A DNA stretch of 17,407 nucleotides, taken from contig DAOUAB010000173.1 of NCBI GenBank assembly GCA_034434015.1, positions 1 to 17,407 on the forward strand, in the 5' to 3' direction. The translations under genes were made by a program, and so were the position numbers. Positions 13,116 to 17,407 of this stretch are shown in pieces; position 1 is the stretch's first letter; every line of letters starts with the position of its first letter. Source of the DNA: SpSt-583 sp034434015. Its GTDB lineage: Bacteria > Chloroflexota > Anaerolineae > Anaerolineales > UBA6663. A model generated the notes under the pieces. The model was not told where the DNA came from. It searched no databases and saw only the letters and a list, made by a program, of their open reading frames with translations.

Positions 13116-15563
13116 TCAGGGCCGCGACGCCACGTAAACGTTGTCGCGCGTGGCGACAAAGAAGCGCTTGGAGAGGTCAACGGCTACGGCGCTGATCGGC
13201 GCGCCGAGCGGCCGCGCCGGCCGGAACTGACGCGCGAAGACCAGTTTTAAGCTGAGCTGGATCAGGCTGCTGTCCGCCGGGTCCAGCATGATCACCGACG
13301 GCTCGGGCGGCTGGTCATAGAGCAGGCGCGTCGGCGCGGGCGCGTCGGCTAGGCGCTCGCCGTTCTGGCGGCCGGGGCGCTGATCCGTGAACTGGGCGGT
13401 CTCGACGCACGTCGCCGTGTCGAAGGCCTGCGCGCGGCTGCAGATGGCGATGCGGCCGTCGCGCCGCAGCAGCATCAGATCGCCGCCCGCGATGGTGAAA
13501 TCCACCACATCCTTGAGGTCGTAGACGACGCTGCTGAAGTAGCCGGCCGGCGGCTGGTTGAACACGCCCCCGGCGCCAGGGTATTGCCAGAGCTGGTTGC
13601 GGCCGATGTCGAGCACATACAGGCTGTCGTTGAAGAGCTCCATGCCGATCGGCTGGACCCAACCCGTGTCCGGCGCCGGCAGGTAACTGCCCAGCGGCGC
13701 CTCGCCCGGCGCACAGTACAGCAGGCCGCCGACGCTGTCCAGCGCGATCACGGCGTCGCCGTCGCGCACGTTCGGGCCGGGCACAAAACCGATGTCGATG
13801 AGCGCGCCGATCGTCATCCCCTGGCCGATCGGACCGCTGGCGCATTGGAAGGTGTCGTCCACCGAGTAGACGCCCGATGGGTTGGCCGCCAGACGCCAGA
13901 CGCGCTTCTGGGCCGCGTCCAGCGCGTACACGTCGCGGCCCACCAGCGTCATCGCCTGAAGCTCGACGTTCGGGCCGAGACCGGTGGGGATGAGCGGGAC
14001 GTAATCGAGGCGCACCACCCAGTCCAGTTCGTCCAGCCGGGCCTGGGCCTCCTGCCGGAGCTGGGCGACCTGCGGCTGGCCGGGGCGCAGGCGCTCGGCC
14101 TGCTCCAGCGCTTGCAGCGCCGCCTCCCAGTTGGGCCGCGCCGCCAGCGGGTCGGCCGCCAGGCGCCCGCTGGTCACCTCCGTCTGGGCGGTCAGCAGGG
14201 CGCTGGCGTACTCCTCTTCGACGCCGCGCTGGAGGTAAATGATCGCAGCCACAGCCACGACCAGCAGCGGCATGCCGACCGCGACGCCGATCAGGACCGA
14301 GGGCGGCACCATGAACAGTCCGTCGCGCTGGAGGGCGCCCTCGGGCAACGCGCGCGCCATCAGCCGCCGCAGACTGCGCGCCGCCTCGGTCAGGGTCACG
14401 CCGACGGCGCGCCCCAGCGACCGGCCCCACTCAGCCGCGCGCTCCCGGACCCGGGCCGCCGCCTGGCCCAGGCCGGCGCCGGCGCGCTCACGCGTCCGGG
14501 TTGACGCGCGCTCGAACGGCGCAGGCCCCTCGGCTTCGGCGGCCTCCTCCGCAACCGCCGGGCCGGGGCGCGTCGCCGCGAAACCGGGCGGCTCCGTTGG
14601 CGGCGCGCCCGGCTGGTCCTCGACGCGCCAGCGGTCGGTGCGGCGCAGCAATTCCTGCCAGTCGGTGCTGGCCGGCGCGGCGGCCGCGGCTTCGGGCGGC
14701 GGGGCCGCCGGCGCCTCCGCCGTTTCGGCGGGCGGGATAGTTTCGGGCGCGGACGGCGCGGGCGCAGGCTCCGGGCCTGGCCGCCCGGCGGGGCGCAGCC
14801 GCGTCGCAATCTCGGACAGCGAAGGCAGCGCGGGGAGCGGCGCGGCCGCTGCGGCGGGCGCCGCCCCAGGCGCCGTCGGCGGAGTCACCGTCAGGGCGCC
14901 TTCCGGCTCAAAGCGGGCGACGAGGGCCTGGAGGTCCCTGCCGGCGGCGTCTTTCAGGCGCTCGGCGGCCGCGCTCAAGGTGGCCAGGCTACCCAGCCCC
15001 GCCAGGGCCTCCGGCGTCCAGGCGGCGGCCGGGCTCAGGGCCAGATAATCGCCGGCGCGGACGGTGGTGTGGAAGTACTGGGCATCGAGCACATCGCTCA
15101 GACCGAGGGGCCGGCCCGCCGCCGCCGGGAAGCGCTCGACCGACTCCGGGTGCGCCACAACCAGGGCGCCCGGCCCGCATTGGACGGCGTACAGGTCCTG
15201 GCCGCGCAGCGCAACGCTGCACAGCCCACCCTGCATCGGCGTCCCTTCGCGCAGGTTGTGGTCCAGCAGCTGGCGGTTGACGGCCGCCACCGCCTGGCGC
15301 GCGGCGGCCGTCACCGAGCCCGGCGTGCCGAAGTACGTCGCCGCCGCCAGTTGCAACAGCTCGGCGTGCAGTTCGGCGGCCCGCTCAGCCGCCAGCGGCG
15401 TGCGCGAGCGCAGGCCCAGACACAGACAGAGCAGGTCCCGTTCCCGGCCGCGCGCCGCCTTGCGCGGGGCGGCGAAGTACGCCAGGCCGGGGGGCTCGGC
15501 GCTCACCGGCCGCCCGTCGACGACGTTCAACAGGGCTATATCGGCTTCCAGACGTTCAGGCAT
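13116..15563 (-). CDS. Membrane protein with degenerate PP2C-like domain and C-terminal beta-propeller
   Basis: 815 residues from the ATG at 15563 (MPERLEAD); the longer frame starting at 15644 adds 27 residues unlike the rest and would cover the promoter. Residues 1-218 resemble a PPM/PP2C phosphatase: GGLCSVALRGQDLYAVQCG (112-130) is the central strand pair and VRAGDYLALSPAA (168-180) the late strand. Yet the metal aspartates expected at DGxGG, GDS and SDG are absent, so it looks like a pseudophosphatase. Then follow an Ala/Pro-rich disordered stretch (223-355), a basic/coiled region, one membrane helix (420-444), a TPR-like helical pair (450-510), and about 300 residues of repeated strands (VYALDAAQKRVWRL, LYVLDIGRNQLWQYPG, MLLRRDGRIAIC) that look like a beta-propeller outside the cell. 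Probably a sensor or scaffold of a Ser/Thr-kinase signalling type; function is unproven. Confidence 0.75.
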   Translation of the reverse strand: MPERLEADIALLNVVDGRPVSAEPPGLAYFAAPRKAARGRERDLLCLCLGLRSRTPLAAERAAELHAELLQLAAATYFGTPGSVTAAARQAVAAVNRQLLDHNLREGTPMQGGLCSVALRGQDLYAVQCGPGALVVAHPESVERFPAAAGRPLGLSDVLDAQYFHTTVRAGDYLALSPAAAWTPEALAGLGSLATLSAAAERLKDAAGRDLQALVARFEPEGALTVTPPTAPGAAPAAAAAPLPALPSLSEIATRLRPAGRPGPEPAPAPSAPETIPPAETAEAPAAPPPEAAAAAPASTDWQELLRRTDRWRVEDQPGAPPTEPPGFAATRPGPAVAEEAAEAEGPAPFERASTRTRERAGAGLGQAAARVRERAAEWGRSLGRAVGVTLTEAARSLRRLMARALPEGALQRDGLFMVPPSVLIGVAVGMPLLVVAVAAIIYLQRGVEEEYASALLTAQTEVTSGRLAADPLAARPNWEAALQALEQAERLRPGQPQVAQLRQEAQARLDELDWVVRLDYVPLIPTGLGPNVELQAMTLVGRDVYALDAAQKRVWRLAANPSGVYSVDDTFQCASGPIGQGMTIGALIDIGFVPGPNVRDGDAVIALDSVGGLLYCAPGEAPLGSYLPAPDTGWVQPIGMELFNDSLYVLDIGRNQLWQYPGAGGVFNQPPAGYFSSVVYDLKDVVDFTIAGGDLMLLRRDGRIAICSRAQAFDTATCVETAQFTDQRPGRQNGERLADAPAPTRLLYDQPPEPSVIMLDPADSSLIQLSLKLVFARQFRPARPLGAPISAVAVDLSKRFFVATRDNVYVASRP

Positions 15564-15569
15564 GCGACG

Positions 15570-15597
15570 ATTATAGATGACGCGAAACGGCGCGCAA
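15570..15597 (-). promoter_or_regulatory. Perfect -10 element at the start of the pseudophosphatase gene
   Basis: On the minus strand TATAAT (15570-15575) is a perfect -10 with TTGCGC (15592-15597) 16 bases upstream, 3 of 6 to the -35 consensus. Only six bases separate the -10 from the ATG at 15563, so the transcript would begin at or within one or two bases of the start codon: a leaderless or near-leaderless messenger. No Shine-Dalgarno sequence is possible. Confidence 0.6.
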
Positions 15598-15646
15598 CCC
15601 CGGCGGGTGTGGTAGCAAGGAATGTGCCGCCGGATAGCGGGCAAGG

Positions 15647-15652
15647 TATAAT
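15647..15652 (+). promoter_or_regulatory. -10 element of the HEAT-repeat operon
   Basis: A perfect TATAAT (15647-15652) stands 36 bases before the ATG at 15689. No clear -35 is seen at the normal distance. Together with the minus-strand TATAAT at 15570-15575 it makes the 125-base gap a divergent promoter region. Confidence 0.5.
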
Positions 15653-15688
15653 CGAAGCGCTGGTCCGCGTTTCTTCCCCGGGATCACC

Positions 15689-16381
15689 ATGTCCATCTCA
15701 AAAAACAGCACCGGCTCGCTCGACGAGCAGAAGGCCTGGGACAAGTATTTCGATTACCTGATCAAGACGCTTCAGGAGCCGGACGGGAGCGTGCGCGCCC
15801 GCACCGCCAGGCTGTTGGGCGAAAACCGGGAGCCGCGGGCGGTGCCGGCCCTGGCCGGCCTGCTGATGGACGACCCGGACATGGCGGTCCGCGAACAGGC
15901 GGCCCTGGCCCTCGGCCAGATCGGGGCCGTCGAGCCCCTCATCCAGGCCCTGCATGTGCCGGATGCGCACGTCCGCCAGCTCGTGACCCAGGCCCTCGGC
16001 CAGATGCGCGACCCGCGCGCCGTGGAGCCGCTCATCGGCGGCCTGCGCGACACGCACGGCGAGGTCCGGCAGCAGGTGGCCTTCGCGCTCACCAAGATCG
16101 GCGCGCCCGCCGTCGAGCCCCTGATCGCGGCGCTGCGGCACCCGGACCCGTTCGTGCGCTGGAGCGTGGCGCGCGTGCTGGGCACCATCGGCGATCAACG
16201 CGCCCTGCCCGAGCTGGACCGGCTGGCCCGGGACGACCACGCCGCGATCACGCCGCAGACCGGGATGCTGGACGACGGCAAGACGACGCGCCCGACCGGC
16301 ACCGTCGCCATCGCCGCCAGGCAGGCCGCCGACAAAATCCGGCGCGGCCCGGCGCACACCGGCCCGCTGAAAGGACGCTGA
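15689..16381 (+). CDS. HEAT / PBS-lyase repeat protein
   Basis: 230 residues. From about 33 to 175 it is built of roughly five 30-residue helical repeats with the signature of HEAT/PBS-lyase repeats: AVPALAGLLMDDPDMAVREQ, VEPLIQALHVPDAHVRQL, AVEPLIGGLRDTHGEVRQQ, VEPLIAALRHPDPFVRWS, each followed by AALALGQIG-like helices. Such proteins are scaffolds, or lyases acting on phycobilins in cyanobacteria; a lyase role is unlikely here, as nothing else points to phycobilins. The C-terminal 50 residues are polar and probably disordered. It has no signal peptide. The stop is one base before the next ATG, which indicates translational coupling to the zinc-ribbon protein and hints that the two act together. 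Confidence 0.85.
   Translation: MSISKNSTGSLDEQKAWDKYFDYLIKTLQEPDGSVRARTARLLGENREPRAVPALAGLLMDDPDMAVREQAALALGQIGAVEPLIQALHVPDAHVRQLVTQALGQMRDPRAVEPLIGGLRDTHGEVRQQVAFALTKIGAPAVEPLIAALRHPDPFVRWSVARVLGTIGDQRALPELDRLARDDHAAITPQTGMLDDGKTTRPTGTVAIAARQAADKIRRGPAHTGPLKGR
16370..16375 (+). promoter_or_regulatory. Ribosome binding site inside the HEAT-repeat gene end
   Basis: AAAGGA seven bases before the ATG at 16383; it lies within the last codons of the HEAT gene and fixes the start of the zinc-ribbon gene despite the one-base gap. Confidence 0.55.
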
Positions 16382-16382
16382 G

Positions 16383-17354
16383 ATGCCCCAGGAGACCCTC
16401 GGATACGTCGAAATGGAGTGGACGTGCCGGCGCTGCGGCACGAAGAACAAGGGCCTGACCAGGACCTGCGCCAACTGCGGCGCGCAGATGGAGGCCGAGC
16501 AGCAATTCGAGAAGCCGGCCGAGCAGCCGTTGATCGACGACCAGGCCAGGCTGGCCCAGGTGGGCAAAGGCGCCGACGTCCACTGCCCGTTCTGCGGCAC
16601 CCGCAACGCCGCCGACGCCCAGGTCTGCTCCCAGTGCGGCGGCGACCTGACGAAGGCCCAGAAGCGCGAGGCCGGCCAGGTGGTCGGCGCCTATCAGCCC
16701 GGCGCGGCGGCGCCGCCCGTGGTCTGCCCGGCCTGCCAGACCCAGAACCCGGCCGGCGCCGCGAACTGCCGGAGTTGCGGCCGGCCCTTAGGCGCGGCGG
16801 CGGCCATGCCGCCGGCCGCGGCGCCGGGCCCGACCGCCGCGCGCCCGACCGCCGCGCGCCCGACCCGGCCCAACTGGGTCCTGGCGGCCGTGCTCGGCGT
16901 CGTCGGCCTGGCCTGCCTGTTCGGCGTCGGGTTCCTGGTCTTTCAATCCCTCAACACCACCGACGTCGTCGGCGTGGTGCAGGCCGTGCGCTGGGAGCGC
17001 AGCATCGGCATCGAGGCGCGCGCGCCGGTGGAGCGCGAGGCCTGGCGGGATCAGGTCCCGGCGGACGCGCAACTGGGGGTGTGCCGCGAGCGGCCGCGCG
17101 AACTGCGCGATGCGCCGGACCCGGCGCGCCGGTCGGACAAAGTCTGCGGGACGCCGTACACGGTTGATCAGGGCGACGGGACCGGGCGGGTGGTGCAGGA
17201 CTGCCAGTATCAGGTCTATGACGAGTATTGCGCCTATTCCGTCCTGGAGTGGCGCGAGGTGGACCGCGCGGAGGCGGCGGGCAACGACCTGCGCCCGGCC
17301 TGGCCGCCGGTGACCCTGCTGGACGGCCAGCGCGAGGGCAGCCGCGTTGAGTAA
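16383..17354 (+). CDS. Triple zinc-ribbon membrane protein, interrupted by an in-frame stop
   Basis: 323 residues to a TAA at 17352-17354. Three CxxC...CxxC zinc ribbons lie at C15/C18/C29/C32, C68/C71/C82/C85 and C115/C118/C129/C132. A Pro/Ala-rich spacer with a tandem PTAAR repeat (150-160) leads to one membrane helix (about 165-187). The C-terminal part (195-323) starts DVVGVVQAVRWERSI and contains four more cysteines, and would sit outside the cell with the ribbons inside. I recall this domain layout in proteins of Chloroflexota with unknown role, from memory only. After the TAA the frame stays open to the window edge and encodes YAVSFSADGRTYDYAPS, so the stop looks premature. Coupled to the HEAT gene upstream. 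Confidence 0.75.
   Translation: MPQETLGYVEMEWTCRRCGTKNKGLTRTCANCGAQMEAEQQFEKPAEQPLIDDQARLAQVGKGADVHCPFCGTRNAADAQVCSQCGGDLTKAQKREAGQVVGAYQPGAAAPPVVCPACQTQNPAGAANCRSCGRPLGAAAAMPPAAAPGPTAARPTAARPTRPNWVLAAVLGVVGLACLFGVGFLVFQSLNTTDVVGVVQAVRWERSIGIEARAPVEREAWRDQVPADAQLGVCRERPRELRDAPDPARRSDKVCGTPYTVDQGDGTGRVVQDCQYQVYDEYCAYSVLEWREVDRAEAAGNDLRPAWPPVTLLDGQREGSRVE
16831..16866. repeat. 15-bp perfect tandem repeat in the zinc-ribbon gene
   Basis: CGACCGCCGCGCGCC (16831-16845) is repeated exactly at 16846-16860 and begins a third time (CGACCC). It encodes PTAAR repeats in the spacer before the membrane helix. The exact copy at DNA level suggests recent slippage. Confidence 0.75.
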
Positions 17355-17407
17355 TACGCGGTGTCGTTCTCAGCCGACGGACGGACTTACGACTACGCGC
17401 CCTCCGG
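17355..17407 (+). pseudogene. In-frame continuation of the zinc-ribbon gene beyond TAA (partial at window edge)
   Basis: Seventeen further codons in the frame of the upstream gene read YAVSFSADGRTYDYAPS, with alternating hydrophobic and polar residues as in a beta strand pair, and no further stop before the edge. A one-base change from CAA, GAA or AAA to TAA would explain the break. Whether this is a true nonsense mutation, a sequencing or assembly error, or the real gene end followed by chance coding-like sequence cannot be settled here. Confidence 0.5.

Noticed and set aside
13584..15048. Plus-strand frames of 269-306 codons over the pseudophosphatase gene
   Set aside because: They are low-complexity shadows of the Ala/Pro/Arg-rich minus-strand gene, without start signals.
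15564..15644. Longer start at 15644 for the pseudophosphatase
   Set aside because: The added 27 residues are Arg/Cys/His-rich and unlike the domain, and the region contains a perfect -10 element.
1..17407. CRISPR arrays, tRNA or rRNA genes, insertion sequences, phage genes
   Set aside because: I looked for regularly spaced repeats, cloverleaf stems, transposase motifs and structural genes, and saw none.

Overview
The window is GC-rich chromosomal DNA that is almost fully coding. I read it as a Gram-positive-like or Chloroflexota bacterium, most likely an uncultured Anaerolineae-type Chloroflexota. This placement is an inference. It rests on the base composition, a classical menaquinone (men) pathway, triple-zinc-ribbon and HEAT-repeat genes, a Thr/Pro-stalk exported-type protein, and the kinds of short palindromic repeats that fill gene junctions. 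No marker gene (rRNA, ribosomal protein) is present to prove it. I saw no tRNA, rRNA, CRISPR array, transposase or phage gene, and no gene-free stretch longer than about 260 bases.

Layout from left to right. Positions 1-717 hold the C-terminal part of a Thr/Pro-rich, probably secreted protein with a concanavalin-like domain, followed by a weak terminator and nested palindromes. Positions 974-2828 hold an SPPY-type DNA methyltransferase followed at once by a 330-residue protein with a PD-(D/E)XK-like nuclease signature; together they look like a compact type II restriction-modification pair that is not a family I can name. Positions 2924-9439 are the menaquinone operon menF-menD-menH-menB-menE, which takes chorismate through isochorismate, SEPHCHC, SHCHC and OSB-CoA to DHNA-CoA. 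menC, menA and menG are not in the window. A MOSC-domain protein (9475-10032) follows in the same direction. Convergent to it is a patatin-like hydrolase (10067-10921, minus), which is divergent from a DoxX-like membrane protein (11087-11587).

The block 11616-15563 is on the minus strand. In transcription order it holds a large membrane protein with a degenerate PP2C-like N-terminus and a predicted beta-propeller C-terminus, then a dephospho-CoA kinase with an extra C-terminal GNAT-like domain, then a 79-residue two-helix membrane protein coupled to it by one base, ending at a strong intrinsic terminator. On the plus strand from 15689, a HEAT-repeat protein is coupled by one base to a triple-zinc-ribbon membrane protein that reaches the right edge. 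That last gene is interrupted by an in-frame TAA, after which the same frame continues to look coding.

The observations most worth a second look are: the unusual methyltransferase/nuclease pair; the in-frame stop in the zinc-ribbon gene; a palindromic repeat that lies inside menD in frame; different palindromes that occupy the menF/menD and menH/menB junctions; the CoaE-GNAT fusion; and the phosphatase-like protein that has lost its metal-binding residues and whose promoter -10 box is only six bases from the start codon.
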